Shown: positions 17,166 through 27,469 of the stretch, piece after piece | Layout: each line of letters starts with the position of its first letter | How positions within the stretch are numbered: position 1 is the first letter of the stretch | Assembly (NCBI RefSeq): GCF_012516475.1 | Contig: NZ_CP051217.1 | Coordinates: forward strand, 1,488,001-1,552,000 | Direction of reading: 5' to 3' | DNA length: 64,000 bases | DNA from: Parasphingorhabdus halotolerans | GTDB taxonomy: Bacteria; Pseudomonadota; Alphaproteobacteria; Sphingomonadales; Sphingomonadaceae | Notes under the pieces: model-generated | Databases searched by the model: none | Seen by the model: the letters and a program-made list of their open reading frames with translations, nothing else | What the model was told of the DNA's origin: nothing | Program-made: the position numbers and the translations under genes

Positions 17166-19760
17166 ATGAATTTGGAAAAATTTACCGACCGCGCCAAAGG
17201 CTTCCTGCAATCCGCGCAAACCGTCGCCATTCGCATGAACCATCAGCAGATTACCGCAGCCCATTTGCTCAAAGCGCTGCTTGAAGATGAGCAAGGCATG
17301 GCATCCGGGCTGATCACCAGGGCTGGCGGTAATGCCAAACAAGCGCATCTTGCTGTGGACGAAGCTCTCGGTAAAATTCCAGCGGTTTCTGGCAGTGGCG
17401 CGCAGCAGACGCCGGGGCTGAATAATGATGCCGTTCGGGTGCTGGATCAGGCCGAGCAGATCGCGGAAAAAGCCGGTGACAGCTATGTCACCGTCGAGCG
17501 GTTGCTGCTGGCGCTCACGCTTTCCAAGGACACCGCTGCCGGCAAGGCATTGACCGACGCCGGTGTGACTTCCGAAGGGCTGAACACTGCAATCAACGAA
17601 CTGCGCGGCGGGAAAACCGCGGATACCGCTTCAGCAGAAGACCGTTATGACGCGATGAAAAAATATGCGCGCGATCTGACCCAAGCGGCGCGTGACGGCA
17701 AGATGGATCCGGTCATCGGTCGCGACGAGGAAATCCGTCGCACGATCCAGATTCTGGCGCGGCGGACCAAGAATAATCCGGTTCTCATCGGGGAGCCAGG
17801 CGTGGGGAAAACCGCGATTGCAGAGGGACTTGCCCTGCGCATTGCCAACGGCGACGTGCCCGATAGTCTCAAGGACCGCCGGTTGATGGCACTGGATATG
17901 GGTTCGCTAATAGCGGGGGCAAAATATCGCGGCGAATTCGAAGAACGGCTCAAGGGCGTGCTCGATGAAGTGCGCGGCGCGGATGGCGAGATCATCCTGT
18001 TCATTGACGAGATGCATACGCTGATTGGCGCGGGAGCATCGGAAGGCTCGATGGATGCCTCCAATCTGCTCAAGCCCGCTCTGGCGCGCGGCGAACTGCA
18101 TTGCATCGGCGCAACCACGCTGGATGAATATCAGAAATATGTCGAGAAAGACCCTGCCCTGCAACGGCGCTTTCAACCTGTCACTATTGGTGAACCGACA
18201 GTGGAAGATACCATCTCGATTTTGCGCGGCCTGAAGGAAAAATACGAACTGCATCATGGTGTGCGGATCACCGATGGCGCACTGGTGAGCGCGGCAACCT
18301 TGTCGCATCGCTATATTTCAGACCGTTTTCTGCCCGACAAAGCCATCGATTTAATGGACGAAGCGGCCTCGCGCATCCGCATGGAGGTGGAGTCCAAACC
18401 GGAGGAAATCGAAAATCTTGATCGGCGGATCATCCAGCTGAAAATTGAGCGCGAGGCGCTCTCGAAAGAAACGGACGACGCATCCAAATCGCGACTGGAA
18501 GCGCTCGAGAAGGAACTGGCTGATCTCGAAGAACAGTCTGCCGAATTGACCACGCGCTGGCAGGGCGAGAAAGACAAGATCCACGCCGAAGCCCATTTGA
18601 AAGAGCAGCTTGACGCGGCTAGACTGGAGCTCGAGCAAGCCGAACGCGCGGGCGATCTCGCCAAGGCGGGCGAGCTGAGTTACGGAAAAATTCCAGATCT
18701 CACCCGGGAACTGGAAGAAGCCAGTGGCGCGACCGACGGAGCCATGCTCCGCGAGGAAGTCGTCAGTGAAGATATTGCATCCGTCGTGTCGCGCTGGACC
18801 GGCATTCCTGTCGACAAGATGCTGGAAGGCGAGCGCGAGAAATTGCTCGATATGGAGAACCTGATTGGCAAGCGGGTGATCGGCCAGAAGGACGCGATCG
18901 AGGCGGTATCGGCTGCGGTGCGCCGTTCGCGCGCAGGCTTGCAAGACCCCAATCGGCCGCTCGGTTCGTTCCTGTTCCTCGGCCCCACCGGCGTCGGCAA
19001 AACCGAACTCACCAAGGCGCTTGCCGGGTTCCTGTTTGATGACGACCAGGCGATGGTCCGCATTGATATGTCCGAATTTATGGAGAAGCACAGCGTTTCC
19101 CGCCTGATCGGCGCGCCTCCGGGCTATGTCGGCTATGATGAGGGTGGCGTCCTCACCGAAGCGGTGCGGCGGCGGCCCTATCAGGTCATCCTGTTCGATG
19201 AGGTCGAAAAGGCGCACGGCGATGTCTTCAACGTGCTGCTACAGGTACTCGACGATGGTCGCCTGACCGACGGCCAGGGCCGCGTGGTGGACTTTTCCAA
19301 TACGCTGATCATCCTCACGTCCAACCTTGGCAGCCAGTATATGGCTAATCTCAAGGATGGCCAGAAGGTCAGGGATGTTGAGCCTGAAGTAATGGACGTT
19401 GTCCGCGCCCATTTCCGTCCCGAATTTTTAAACCGGCTAGACGAAATCATCCTGTTCCACCGTCTTGCCGAGGAACATATGGCGCCAATTGTCGAAATTC
19501 AGGTTGGGCGGGTGCAAAAATTGCTCGAGGATCGCAAGATTAAACTGGAATTGACCGATGCTGCCAAACGCTGGATCGGCCGCGTGGGTTATGATCCCGT
19601 ATATGGCGCAAGGCCGCTAAAACGCGCGATCCAGAAATATCTGCAGGACCCGCTGGCTGACCTTATCCTGCGCGGCGAAGTCCCGGATGATAGTGTTGTC
19701 AAGATTGATGAAGGCGACGGTGCACTGAAGATGGAGCCGGTCGCAACGGTAGCAGCTTGA
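17166..19760 (+). CDS. clpB: ATP-dependent disaggregase ClpB
   Basis: An 864-aa Hsp100 chaperone that, with DnaK, pulls proteins out of aggregates. The order is: N-terminal Clp repeat domain (to about 145), first AAA+ domain with [10 protein letters not shown] and [10 protein letters not shown], the long coiled-coil middle domain (about 400-530) specific to ClpB, then the second AAA+ domain with [10 protein letters not shown] and [10 protein letters not shown]. The first start has no strong Shine-Dalgarno sequence but matches the family N terminus ([17 protein letters not shown]). No IGF/IGL loop for ClpP is expected. Heat regulation is likely from family knowledge. Confidence 0.97.
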   Translation: MNLEKFTDRAKGFLQSAQTVAIRMNHQQITAAHLLKALLEDEQGMASGLITRAGGNAKQAHLAVDEALGKIPAVSGSGAQQTPGLNNDAVRVLDQAEQIAEKAGDSYVTVERLLLALTLSKDTAAGKALTDAGVTSEGLNTAINELRGGKTADTASAEDRYDAMKKYARDLTQAARDGKMDPVIGRDEEIRRTIQILARRTKNNPVLIGEPGVGKTAIAEGLALRIANGDVPDSLKDRRLMALDMGSLIAGAKYRGEFEERLKGVLDEVRGADGEIILFIDEMHTLIGAGASEGSMDASNLLKPALARGELHCIGATTLDEYQKYVEKDPALQRRFQPVTIGEPTVEDTISILRGLKEKYELHHGVRITDGALVSAATLSHRYISDRFLPDKAIDLMDEAASRIRMEVESKPEEIENLDRRIIQLKIEREALSKETDDASKSRLEALEKELADLEEQSAELTTRWQGEKDKIHAEAHLKEQLDAARLELEQAERAGDLAKAGELSYGKIPDLTRELEEASGATDGAMLREEVVSEDIASVVSRWTGIPVDKMLEGEREKLLDMENLIGKRVIGQKDAIEAVSAAVRRSRAGLQDPNRPLGSFLFLGPTGVGKTELTKALAGFLFDDDQAMVRIDMSEFMEKHSVSRLIGAPPGYVGYDEGGVLTEAVRRRPYQVILFDEVEKAHGDVFNVLLQVLDDGRLTDGQGRVVDFSNTLIILTSNLGSQYMANLKDGQKVRDVEPEVMDVVRAHFRPEFLNRLDEIILFHRLAEEHMAPIVEIQVGRVQKLLEDRKIKLELTDAAKRWIGRVGYDPVYGARPLKRAIQKYLQDPLADLILRGEVPDDSVVKIDEGDGALKMEPVATVAA

Positions 19761-19797
19761 TCTTGCACATCGCAGCTTGAGTGGGCAGAATGCAGCA

Positions 19798-20841
19798 ATG
19801 GCCAAAGTGACAAGACAAGCCGAAATCATCGGCAATGCGGATTATTTGGCACACCGCTATGACGAAGTTGCGGATGGCTTTCGATTTATCGATGTCCCTA
19901 GGGAGGTGCACCGCAATTGCACGTTCATTACCGATAAGCATTTACCGAATGTCGATCAGTATGAGTTTATCGACCGCGCAAATGTGGGGCAAGCTGCTAT
20001 CAAGACCGCGCCGGTGCACTTTATTTTCCATTCCGCTTATTGCTGCTCGACGATGCTCGCCCGCGCGTTTGATATGCCTGGCATTGCAATGGGGTTGAAG
20101 GAGCCTGTTGTCCTTAACGATATGATTGGCTGGCGCAGACGCGGGGCAGACCCTCGGAAACTTGCCGCCGTGCTCGATCAATCGTTGAAACTTCTGGCAA
20201 GGCCGATGGGCGATGATCAGGCAATCATTATCAAGCCATCGAATATCTGCACACCTTTGGCCATTCCCGCACTAAAATCGCGGCCGGATTCCAAGGCCCT
20301 GCTGCTTTATGCTCCGCTTCAATCTTATCTCAAGTCGATCGCGAAAAAGGAGATGTGGGGTCGCATCTGGGTTCGCGACGTCCTGATTGGCACACTCAAA
20401 GACGGGTACGCTATCGGCGGTTTTTCGCAGGAAGAATTGCTGCAACTCACCGATTTGCAGGTCGCTGCGATCGGATGGCTTTCGCAGCATGCAGCCTTTG
20501 CGAAGATCATCGCACTAATCGGTAGCGACAGGGTCAAGACGCTTGATAGCGACAGTTTGCTAGTGCATCGGCGTGAAACACTGGAGGCGCTTAGCCTGTT
20601 GTTCAATCTGGACATGGATGCAGAAACGGTTGGCCAGTGCCTTGATGGGCCAGCCTTTAACAGTCATTCGAAACTCGACCAGGCGGTGAGCGGAGAAATT
20701 TTTGATGCCGACGCCCGAAGGCGGGAGCAGGACAGAATGGAGGAGCTATACGGTGCGGAGATTGAGATGGTATCAAACTGGGCCGAAGCGGTCGCGAAAA
20801 GCCAAGGCATCGAAATGGAAATCGGCTCAAAGTTGATCTGA
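19798..20841 (+). CDS. Putative sulfotransferase-like P-loop protein
   Basis: A 347-aa protein of uncertain function. Residues about 75-100 (VHFIFHSAYCCSTMLARAF, then LKEPVVLND) resemble the 5'-PSB loop of sulfotransferases, where a Ser/Thr-containing loop holds PAPS. The rest, with LLLYAPLQSYLKSIAKKE, is compatible with a sulfotransferase-fold core. The start is placed at MAKVTRQAEI; a TTG seven codons upstream is possible. It follows clpB by 37 bp on the same strand. No acceptor or pathway can be named. Confidence 0.55.
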   Translation: MAKVTRQAEIIGNADYLAHRYDEVADGFRFIDVPREVHRNCTFITDKHLPNVDQYEFIDRANVGQAAIKTAPVHFIFHSAYCCSTMLARAFDMPGIAMGLKEPVVLNDMIGWRRRGADPRKLAAVLDQSLKLLARPMGDDQAIIIKPSNICTPLAIPALKSRPDSKALLLYAPLQSYLKSIAKKEMWGRIWVRDVLIGTLKDGYAIGGFSQEELLQLTDLQVAAIGWLSQHAAFAKIIALIGSDRVKTLDSDSLLVHRRETLEALSLLFNLDMDAETVGQCLDGPAFNSHSKLDQAVSGEIFDADARRREQDRMEELYGAEIEMVSNWAEAVAKSQGIEMEIGSKLI

Positions 20842-20896
20842 TGAGAAGCGTCAAAAGGCGCGAATATTGCTGTTCATATCTTGGCGAAACCTTGAG

Positions 20897-21248
20897 CTAC
20901 AGTCCGTTATTGTTCGTCGCTGATTGAATGTACTCAAGAGGTTCCTTCGTATATTGATAGCCTGAACGGCCAAATTCCGGCCATTGCTGATCGGTTATAT
21001 ATACCCGACACTTTTTCGCCCGCGAACCAACAATGGACCCAGATCTGCATCGAACATAGTCCGAACTATTTCGGTCGGTTATCGGTTTGGCCGTTTCGAC
21101 AATTAACTCTAACAAAGGAAATTGGCTAGCTGAAGGATGGTGTCGGTTTGTCGAGCATCAGCAGTCGCAGCGACTAACGCGAGACATGCAGAACCGGGCA
21201 CAACTCCGAGAAATATTGGTCGGGATATCGAAGCTATCACCCCGCTTG
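20897..21248 (-). pseudogene. Small secreted 'DYIRCRSE' family protein, decayed copy 1 of 3
   Basis: The frame at 20897-21115 holds the family core (KPITDRNSSDYVRCRSGSIV, then SRAKKCRVYITDQQW) but no signal peptide. One frame over, just upstream (about 21120-21248), a GTG-started stretch reads as a signal peptide (RPIFLGVVPGSACLALVAAT, then ADA) and ends at a stop near 21117. The simplest reading is a frameshift between leader and core. The core also has more changes than the other two copies, including a lost Cys. It could instead be a short leaderless gene. Confidence 0.5.
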
Positions 21249-21296
21249 CTTGCGAAATCCGGAATGCTCACCCCACGGCAATCCATCGATCACTGA

Positions 21297-21599
21297 TCAA
21301 TTGCTAGAATTTGCTCCCGACTGCAGTCCTTCCAGCATCTCACGGGACTCAGCAGAGCCCTTCTGCGTGTAGGCAACCCACTCCCGATTGGTCATGCACA
21401 CGCGGTTTTTTCGAGAGAGAGACCCTATGATTGGTTCTGACCGACACCGTATATAGTCGGGATGACTGCGGTCCGTGATTTTTTTCGGCTTCTCCGCCTT
21501 CTTGGCCACTTCTGTCGCTTTCACAGCATCCTTATCTTTGGCTAGCGCGGGTGCCACAAGAAGAGCAGTCGAGGCAATTGCCAGAAAAAAAATCTTCAT
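21297..21599 (-). CDS. Small secreted 'DYIRCRSE' family protein, copy 2 of 3
   Basis: A 100-aa protein with a clean signal peptide (MKIFFLAIASTALLVAPALA), a Lys-rich linker, and the core KKITDRSHPDYIRCRSEPII, GSLSRKNRVCMTNREW, then an acidic tail. The start at 21599 is set by GGAGATTTAAC directly before the ATG; the longer frame to 21644 has no leader. I do not recognise a named family. Two conserved Cys (CRSE and VCMT) could form a disulfide in the periplasm. It has a close paralogue on each side. Confidence 0.72.
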   Translation of the reverse strand: MKIFFLAIASTALLVAPALAKDKDAVKATEVAKKAEKPKKITDRSHPDYIRCRSEPIIGSLSRKNRVCMTNREWVAYTQKGSAESREMLEGLQSGANSSN

Positions 21600-21797
21600 G
21601 TTAAATCTCCAAATGCGGCCGAAAAACGTTCTGGCGTCAGGCAATTCACTTGGAATTGCACTTAGAGGTTTGACGCCGCTATGACGCTGAAGTGCTTTTT
21701 TATAATCAGCCCATCCATTTCGTCAAGTTTCGACGGACCGAAAACGGTTTTTATCCCGGAGAACCTAGAACAACGTCCGCTCCTAAAACAGACTTGT

Positions 21798-22121
21798 TCA
21801 GGGCACGTCGGTCCGCATGCCGCCAGCGAAATCATCCATAAGTTCATTCGCTCTTTTATTGCCTTCCTGGATATGCGCGGCCCACTGCTTATTTGTCATG
21901 CAAACCCGACGCTTCTTTGCCAAAGTACCAATGATAGGCTCACTCCGGCAGCGAATATAATCCGGATGCCGACGATCTGTTATCTTGCGCGGCTTTTTAT
22001 CTTTGGCGTCGGCAGCTGTAGCAACAACAGCGGGTTTGCCCGTTTCTTGAGCATGACCAGTTGCAGCCACAAACAGCGCGGCACAGAAGAGTGTTCCGAC
22101 AGATTTATGCAGAAAATTCAT
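21798..22121 (-). CDS. Small secreted 'DYIRCRSE' family protein, copy 3 of 3
   Basis: A 107-aa paralogue of the neighbouring gene. It has a signal peptide (LFCAALFVAATGHAQ), a Lys/Ala linker, the core RKITDRRHPDYIRCRSEPII, GTLAKKRRVCMTNKQW, and a polar tail. The start at 22121 has GGAG about ten bases upstream. The core is nearly identical to copy 2 while leader and tail have diverged, so selection acts on the core. It lies 114 bp downstream of the TonB receptor gene on the same strand. Function unknown. Confidence 0.72.
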   Translation of the reverse strand: MNFLHKSVGTLFCAALFVAATGHAQETGKPAVVATAADAKDKKPRKITDRRHPDYIRCRSEPIIGTLAKKRRVCMTNKQWAAHIQEGNKRANELMDDFAGGMRTDVP

Positions 22122-22235
22122 ACTCAATACTCCAATCCTGGAAAGGACCTCGGGTAACAAATCGAGGCATTGATGCCAACGAAAAAGGGCGGACCAAACG
22201 GCCCGCCCTCTTTGTTTTCAATCCAATCGTAAAGA

Positions 22236-25200
22236 TTAGAAACTGAACTTAACGCTCGCGCCATAACGACGACCCAGGGCATCATAAGACGATGGGTATG
22301 TGTTACCGCTGTTGAACGATGTTGAACCAATGTCGTTACCAACAACAGTCGGCTTGTTATCGAACAGGTTCTGCGCGGTAAGCGTGAACAATACGTTCTC
22401 GGTGACATCCCACTGGAAGGAAAGGTCAAAGTAGCTTTCCGCAGGGATTCTGGTGAAGTCAACATCACCGAACAATGGAGAGTTACCGATGAACGCAGCG
22501 CCGTTTTCAGCGATGTCCAATGGTTCCTGCTCAATGCCGCTCAGGTAGCGCCAGCGCAATGACAATGTGTAATCTTCGTCAAATGTCAGCGACGTCCGTT
22601 GTGAGAAGCTGAACTCAGACTGCGGTGAACCACAGTTGACGGAGAAGAAGCCTACACACTCGCGGTTGATGCTTGTTGGCGAAGCCTGGAAAGTCTGGCT
22701 GTTCGTCCAGGTACCATCGAATGACAGCGCGAGGCCGATCATGTCGGTGAGGTCTGTTTTGTAACGAACGCTCAGATCAATACCATCTGTCGCGATTGCA
22801 CCAAGGTTGCTCTGCTGGAGAATCAAGCCTTTTGTCGAAGCAGGGTCACCATCGATACCGCCAGTGAACGGGTTACGAGAGATAAACTGCTGCGAACAGA
22901 AAGGATTGGCCGCAGATGGTGCGTTGAAACAGGCAGCGATCGCATCACCAGGTGTTGGAGCAGAAATTGCTCCTGTGATGTCGATGTTGAAGTAATCAAC
23001 GGTCACCGAGAGGCCAGGAACAGCATCAGGCTGGAAGGCTACGCCGACTGTCCAGGTTTTTGCTGTTTCCGTTCCAAGGTTCAGGTTACCACCGGTCGTG
23101 ACGTTGATCTGACCAGCAGCAGGCGGCGCAAGCGTACCTGCTGTAATCGCTGCGATACCAGGGCTTCCGGCAGGAAGCTGGGCCAAACAAGCAGCAAGCA
23201 GATTGCCGGTTGGAGCGACAGGACCCTGGCAAGGATCGTTGGCAAGGTTGCTCAATCCGGTAGACACTGGCGTAAACAATTCACCAATGTTCGGCGCACG
23301 TGACGAACGCTGGTAGTTACCACGGAAGGTCAGACCGGGAATCACTTCCCAGCTACCGCCAGCTTTCCAAGTGAACTCGGTACCAGCAGTCGAATAATCC
23401 GAATAACGGGCACCCAGGTCGATGGTCAGGCTTTCAGCAAAAGACTCGCCTTCAAACACCGGAATGCTCAGTTCGCCAAAGGCATCATATACGTCATATG
23501 AACCATTGATGTCTGGAGCAGCACCGCCGCCGCCGACAACCGCGCCAGGTGTCTGCGAAGCTTCGTCAGACAAACGGGTTGCAGTAAATGCACGATATTC
23601 ACCACCGACAGCAAACTGAATTGGAGTCTCGGAAAAACCGAACCCTAGGTCACCCGTAATGTTACCGTTAACCGTTGCGATGCTTGTTCCGGTGATCACT
23701 TGCTGTGTGAGGTTGAACACATAATCTTGTGCAGCCTGAGGACCAAGATTTCCTTCGGCGCCGAACAGGTTGATCGGCGCACAGCCGTCACCGCTGCCGG
23801 AGACACACTGACCGTTTGGCAGTGAAAGCAGGGAATTCTGCAAACGATTGAAACGGGCAAAGCCACTCTGGCGTTGAATCCGCTCACTCTCGCCGTATGT
23901 TGCCGAGATATCATAGTTGATATTGTCGGTAATTGCACCACGAGCACCCACGACGAGGTTGAACAAGGTGGACGTATATTCGGAGTCACGTGTTCCGACT
24001 TCTACCGTACGACGACGGACCTGTGACGAGAAAGTTACGTAATTCGGGTTAGCTGAACCGTCAGCCAAAGTTGGGCCGAATGGCGTGGTCCGCGCAGCGG
24101 TGTAAGCTGCACCAAATAATCCCAAACCGTTACCAAAACGCTGAGCAATTGCTTCAGGAATCGTCGGGTTGTTCAGGTTCAACTGATACACGTTGAAGAA
24201 TGAACCACCTGGCGCAATTTTCGTTGCAACCGTATTCTTGGAGAAAACAGCCTGCGAGTAGAGCTCAACATTTTCGTTGATCTCATAACGCGCCGAACCG
24301 AAGATGTTAAACCGTTCAAATGGAGTCTGATAAAGGTTGAACGGGTTAAAGTTGAACGGGTTCGGGTTGAAAGAAGCCTCAAGATCGGTCCCTGTCTGGT
24401 TGATCTGGCGAGCAATATTCGGGGTAAATCCGAAACCGTTGTAGGTTGTGCGACGGCCGTTATTGGCAGGGTTTACGCTGCCTACAACCAGAGGACAGTT
24501 TGCTGCAACTGGAAACAATGCCATGTCACAAACGCTGGTTGGGTCGCGCAACGCATTGAAAACAATGTTCGCAGGAACGGCATTCGAAGAACCCGATGCC
24601 CGACCGGTGAAAGAACCAACGTTATCAGCACCAAAAGAACGGTCGCCCTGAAGAACAGGATCCTGATCCTGGTAGCCAACGCTCAGAACCACGTTACCGC
24701 GTCCGTCGTCAAAATTGGCACCAATGGTCAAATCGGTACGGAAAACGTTACCGTCACCTTGTTCAGTGATCTGCTGAGAAGCATTTAATTCGATGCCGGC
24801 AAAATCACGCTTGGTGATGAAGTTGACAACACCGGAAATGGCGTCCGCACCATAAGTGGTAGTCGCACCACCGGTCAGAACGTCGGTGCGTTCGATAACA
24901 GCCAATGGAATGTTGTTAAGATCGACACGACCGGTTGTGTCAGCAGGAACGAAGCGGCGTCCGTCAAGCAGGACAAGGTTACGGACCGAACCGATACCAC
25001 GAAGGTTGACGAAGAATGAACCGCCGTTGCCGTTGTTCACAGCAGAACCAACACTCGGGATTGCCGAAGGCAGTTCGCGAAGGAACTGTTCAGCGGTGTT
25101 GGTCTGACGCAGCTCAAGCTCTTCAGACGTCACAACGCCAACAGGGCTGGACAGCTCAAGGTTCGGGTTGCTGATGCGCGAACCAGTAACAATAATGGTG

Positions 25201-25322
25201 TTTTGCTCAACAGCGTCTGCTTCTTGCGCGTCTTGATCCTGCGCAAATGCAGGAGCAGAAACCATGGCGATTCCGAGCACCATTGGTGCAACAGACGCTT
25301 TCAGGTTTGTAAATTTTCTCAT
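22236..25322 (-). CDS. TonB-dependent outer-membrane receptor
   Basis: A 1028-aa receptor with a signal peptide (ending SAPAFAQ), a short N-terminal segment with a TonB-box-like NTIIVTGSRI, a plug domain (LRGIGSVRNLVLLDGRRFVP; TYGADAISGVVNFITKRDF) and a long beta-barrel ending in the aromatic YGASVKFSF needed for outer-membrane insertion. It belongs to the large sphingomonad receptors that take up oligosaccharides, peptides or other nutrients; no Fur-like site was seen before it, so iron uptake is not favoured. The start is MRKFTNLKAS, with GGGACTGGAATAAA before it. Confidence 0.93.
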   Translation of the reverse strand: MRKFTNLKASVAPMVLGIAMVSAPAFAQDQDAQEADAVEQNTIIVTGSRISNPNLELSSPVGVVTSEELELRQTNTAEQFLRELPSAIPSVGSAVNNGNGGSFFVNLRGIGSVRNLVLLDGRRFVPADTTGRVDLNNIPLAVIERTDVLTGGATTTYGADAISGVVNFITKRDFAGIELNASQQITEQGDGNVFRTDLTIGANFDDGRGNVVLSVGYQDQDPVLQGDRSFGADNVGSFTGRASGSSNAVPANIVFNALRDPTSVCDMALFPVAANCPLVVGSVNPANNGRRTTYNGFGFTPNIARQINQTGTDLEASFNPNPFNFNPFNLYQTPFERFNIFGSARYEINENVELYSQAVFSKNTVATKIAPGGSFFNVYQLNLNNPTIPEAIAQRFGNGLGLFGAAYTAARTTPFGPTLADGSANPNYVTFSSQVRRRTVEVGTRDSEYTSTLFNLVVGARGAITDNINYDISATYGESERIQRQSGFARFNRLQNSLLSLPNGQCVSGSGDGCAPINLFGAEGNLGPQAAQDYVFNLTQQVITGTSIATVNGNITGDLGFGFSETPIQFAVGGEYRAFTATRLSDEASQTPGAVVGGGGAAPDINGSYDVYDAFGELSIPVFEGESFAESLTIDLGARYSDYSTAGTEFTWKAGGSWEVIPGLTFRGNYQRSSRAPNIGELFTPVSTGLSNLANDPCQGPVAPTGNLLAACLAQLPAGSPGIAAITAGTLAPPAAGQINVTTGGNLNLGTETAKTWTVGVAFQPDAVPGLSVTVDYFNIDITGAISAPTPGDAIAACFNAPSAANPFCSQQFISRNPFTGGIDGDPASTKGLILQQSNLGAIATDGIDLSVRYKTDLTDMIGLALSFDGTWTNSQTFQASPTSINRECVGFFSVNCGSPQSEFSFSQRTSLTFDEDYTLSLRWRYLSGIEQEPLDIAENGAAFIGNSPLFGDVDFTRIPAESYFDLSFQWDVTENVLFTLTAQNLFDNKPTVVGNDIGSTSFNSGNTYPSSYDALGRRYGASVKFSF

Positions 25323-25682
25323 TTTATTCCAGTCCCTTATTCTGGCGAGGTTGACCAGTATGGGCAACCCCCGGTTGTTAGCCGGTGAAAATCAGCACGC
25401 CCCAAACGCACGGACTTTTCCACCGAATTGGCCCGCAGATGCAACATGGCTGCGGCGCTGTAAAGCTTCTGTTCATGGACGAAGGCAGTTTTTGTATATA
25501 ATGTTACTATTTTGTCACAGTGAGGCTTCGCCAAATCGGTGGCTAAATGATGCTCTGCACGATTCGTATTTTTTGGTCGGCGCATTCCGGCAAGCCATCA
25601 TTAACATTCGATTGCCTAAAGGTTCCGATCTGGTAAGTTTCGCAAAATCGCGACGAGCAATGATCAAATTTGGAGTTTTAAG
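25323..25682. other. Gene-free divergent region of 360 bp
   Basis: This stretch separates the divergent TonB receptor gene and the secreted protein at 25683. It should hold both promoters. It contains AT-rich sequence around 25490-25515 (TTTTTGTATATAATG) that could be a -10 region. No repeat, hairpin, Fur-like box or convincing small ORF with a ribosome-binding site was seen. Confidence 0.5.
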
Positions 25683-26246
25683 ATGGTATGGGAAAAATGC
25701 GAACAAAGTTTAATGGCCAGTGCACTGGCGGGATCAGCGCTGCTTTTCGCTATACCTGCAATGGCTCAGACCAAAGAAGAAAGGCTAACCGCACCGCCAG
25801 CATTATACACCGACCTCATCGCATGCAAAACACTGCCGGATGCCAGCGCTCGGCTTGCGTGCTATGATGCGAAGGTTGCGGCCCTTGAAACGGCACAGAC
25901 CAACAACGAGGTAGTCATTGCCGATCGCGAGCAAGTTCGGGAAGCGCGGAAAGGGTTGTTCGGCCTTTCCCTGCCCCGGATAAACCTGTTCGGCGGCGAT
26001 GGCGATGAAGGCAGCGATATTGCCCAGATTGATGGCGTCATCAAAAGTGCAAAAACATCTCGTAGTGGCAAATGGTTGATCACGCTCGAAGATGGCGCTG
26101 TCTGGCAGCAGACCGATGCTCCCAGAAGCACTATGCGGCAACCGAAACCCGGGGACAGCATTACTATTGAACGGGCTGCACTGGGAAGCTTCCTCGCCAA
26201 AGTTAATGATGGGCGGGGCTTCAAGGTCATACGGCTAGTCAACTAA
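25683..26246 (+). CDS. Conserved secreted protein with a C...RLACYD motif
   Basis: A 187-aa protein with a signal peptide (ending AIPAMAQ). After it comes LIACKTLPDASARLACYDAK, a short helical motif with two Cys seen in many small proteobacterial exported proteins. The C-terminal 80 residues (IDGVIKSAKTSRSGKWLITL; GDSITIERAALGSFLAKVN) look like a small beta-barrel. No precise function is known to me. It converges on the M23 peptidase gene, with 32 bp between the stops. Confidence 0.7.
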   Translation: MVWEKCEQSLMASALAGSALLFAIPAMAQTKEERLTAPPALYTDLIACKTLPDASARLACYDAKVAALETAQTNNEVVIADREQVREARKGLFGLSLPRINLFGGDGDEGSDIAQIDGVIKSAKTSRSGKWLITLEDGAVWQQTDAPRSTMRQPKPGDSITIERAALGSFLAKVNDGRGFKVIRLVN

Positions 26247-26278
26247 CAGGGCCGCACTCGTAAGAAGTAGAGAGCGTT

Positions 26279-27190
26279 CTACCCCTGCGGACCTGTCAGT
26301 AATATCGGATCAATCCGCGCCTGGTTCCATTTCATCGACCAATGGAGATGCGGGCCGGTTGCACTGCCGGTTGAGCCGACCCGGCCAATAGGCTCGCCGC
26401 GCTTCACTTGCTGGCCTTGTTTCACCAATATTTCCGAGCTGTGCAGGAAGGCGCTGTTGAGACCCATACCGTGGTCGATCATCAGCAGATTGCCTTCAAG
26501 CGTAAACGGGCTCGATGCGGCCAGCGTCACCACGCCGTCTGCCGGGGCTACATAATAGGTACCGTTTGGCGCAGCAATATCCATGCCGCTATGATAGCTG
26601 CCTGGATCACCATTATAGACGCGCTGGTTGCCGAACATCCCGGAGATGCGCCCTTTGACAGGCCAGATAAAAGTCTGTTTCCAGCCCTTACTGTCGCTGA
26701 CCACGCGCCTTGCTGCATTGATCTGGGCTAGCTCCGGTGCGCGCCGGGCCTGAAATGCGGCGCTGCTGGTGGTCGCCCGCCGGTTGATTGCGACATGCTC
26801 TATCTTCCAGTTGCGCGGGGCGATATTGATGAATTTGCGCACTGTTTCGCCATTTTCCAATGTTGCAACCAAATTGGCCGCCTGCCCGGCATCGCGGTTA
26901 AACGCGATAATGAACTTGCCGTCTTCATCGACCGGAATAGGCTCACCCTCAAAAGTCAGACTGCGTGTGCCAGCAGGCGCATCGCCAATCATCACTCCGC
27001 CCTGGATAGCCTCGCCGGAAAAACCGAATTTTACCGCTTGGCGAAATTCCGATTCCCCGGCCGCATTTGCGTCGGTCGCGCTATTGGATTCTGCCCAGAC
27101 GCTGGCAGCGGGAATAGCGACGCCCGCAAGAATGCCGACACCGAGTAATAGTTTTACCTTTTTACGGGAAACAGCGCCTAACATCTGCAT
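26279..27190 (-). CDS. M23-family metallopeptidase (LytM domain)
   Basis: A 303-aa exported protein with an N-terminal signal or anchor helix. The LytM/peptidase M23 domain is C-terminal. Zinc ligands are visible as His and Asp in YHSGMDIAAPNGT and as the HxH pair in GPHLHWSMKW. Such enzymes cut peptidoglycan cross-links; with both ligand motifs kept, this copy is probably active. The 150-residue N-terminal part is a beta-rich region with no named domain. It starts directly after the DUF2093 gene on the same strand, so the two are probably one operon. Confidence 0.9.
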   Translation of the reverse strand: MQMLGAVSRKKVKLLLGVGILAGVAIPAASVWAESNSATDANAAGESEFRQAVKFGFSGEAIQGGVMIGDAPAGTRSLTFEGEPIPVDEDGKFIIAFNRDAGQAANLVATLENGETVRKFINIAPRNWKIEHVAINRRATTSSAAFQARRAPELAQINAARRVVSDSKGWKQTFIWPVKGRISGMFGNQRVYNGDPGSYHSGMDIAAPNGTYYVAPADGVVTLAASSPFTLEGNLLMIDHGMGLNSAFLHSSEILVKQGQQVKRGEPIGRVGSTGSATGPHLHWSMKWNQARIDPILLTGPQG

Positions 27191-27192
27191 AT

Positions 27193-27399
27193 TTATTTCC
27201 CTTCCGGCGAATGGGCGCGAGCGGAAATCTGGGCCGTTGCATAGGGCTCCTGCTTTTCAACGCTCCAGTAGCGCAATTCTTCCAGGGCGATTTTCTCGCC
27301 AGAGACCGCGCAAATCACATGGTCGCCATTGGACAGCGGCCGGAAGCCGTTGGGCATGTAATGAAGCTTCGCAGCCTTGTTTCGATTGGACATTAACAT
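27193..27399 (-). CDS. DUF2093-domain protein
   Basis: A 68-aa conserved alphaproteobacterial protein. The family pattern is clear: AKLHYMPNGFRPLSNGDHVI, then CAVSGEKIALEELRYWSVEK, QEPYA. Function unknown; the beta-strand and conserved Cys suggest a small binding domain. The start could be the ATG at 27399 or the second ATG two codons later (27393). It lies between xseA (downstream) and the M23 peptidase gene. Confidence 0.85.
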   Translation of the reverse strand: MLMSNRNKAAKLHYMPNGFRPLSNGDHVICAVSGEKIALEELRYWSVEKQEPYATAQISARAHSPEGK

Positions 27400-27469
27400 G
27401 AGCGTGAAACTACCCCCTGGACCATTTACAGCTTATGAACTGTAGCGAATCAATTAACAAAAATTGCGC

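Noticed and set aside
26250..26285. GTAGA...TCTAC hairpin between the convergent secreted-protein and M23 genes
   Set aside because: A five-base stem without a T tract is not convincing as a terminator.
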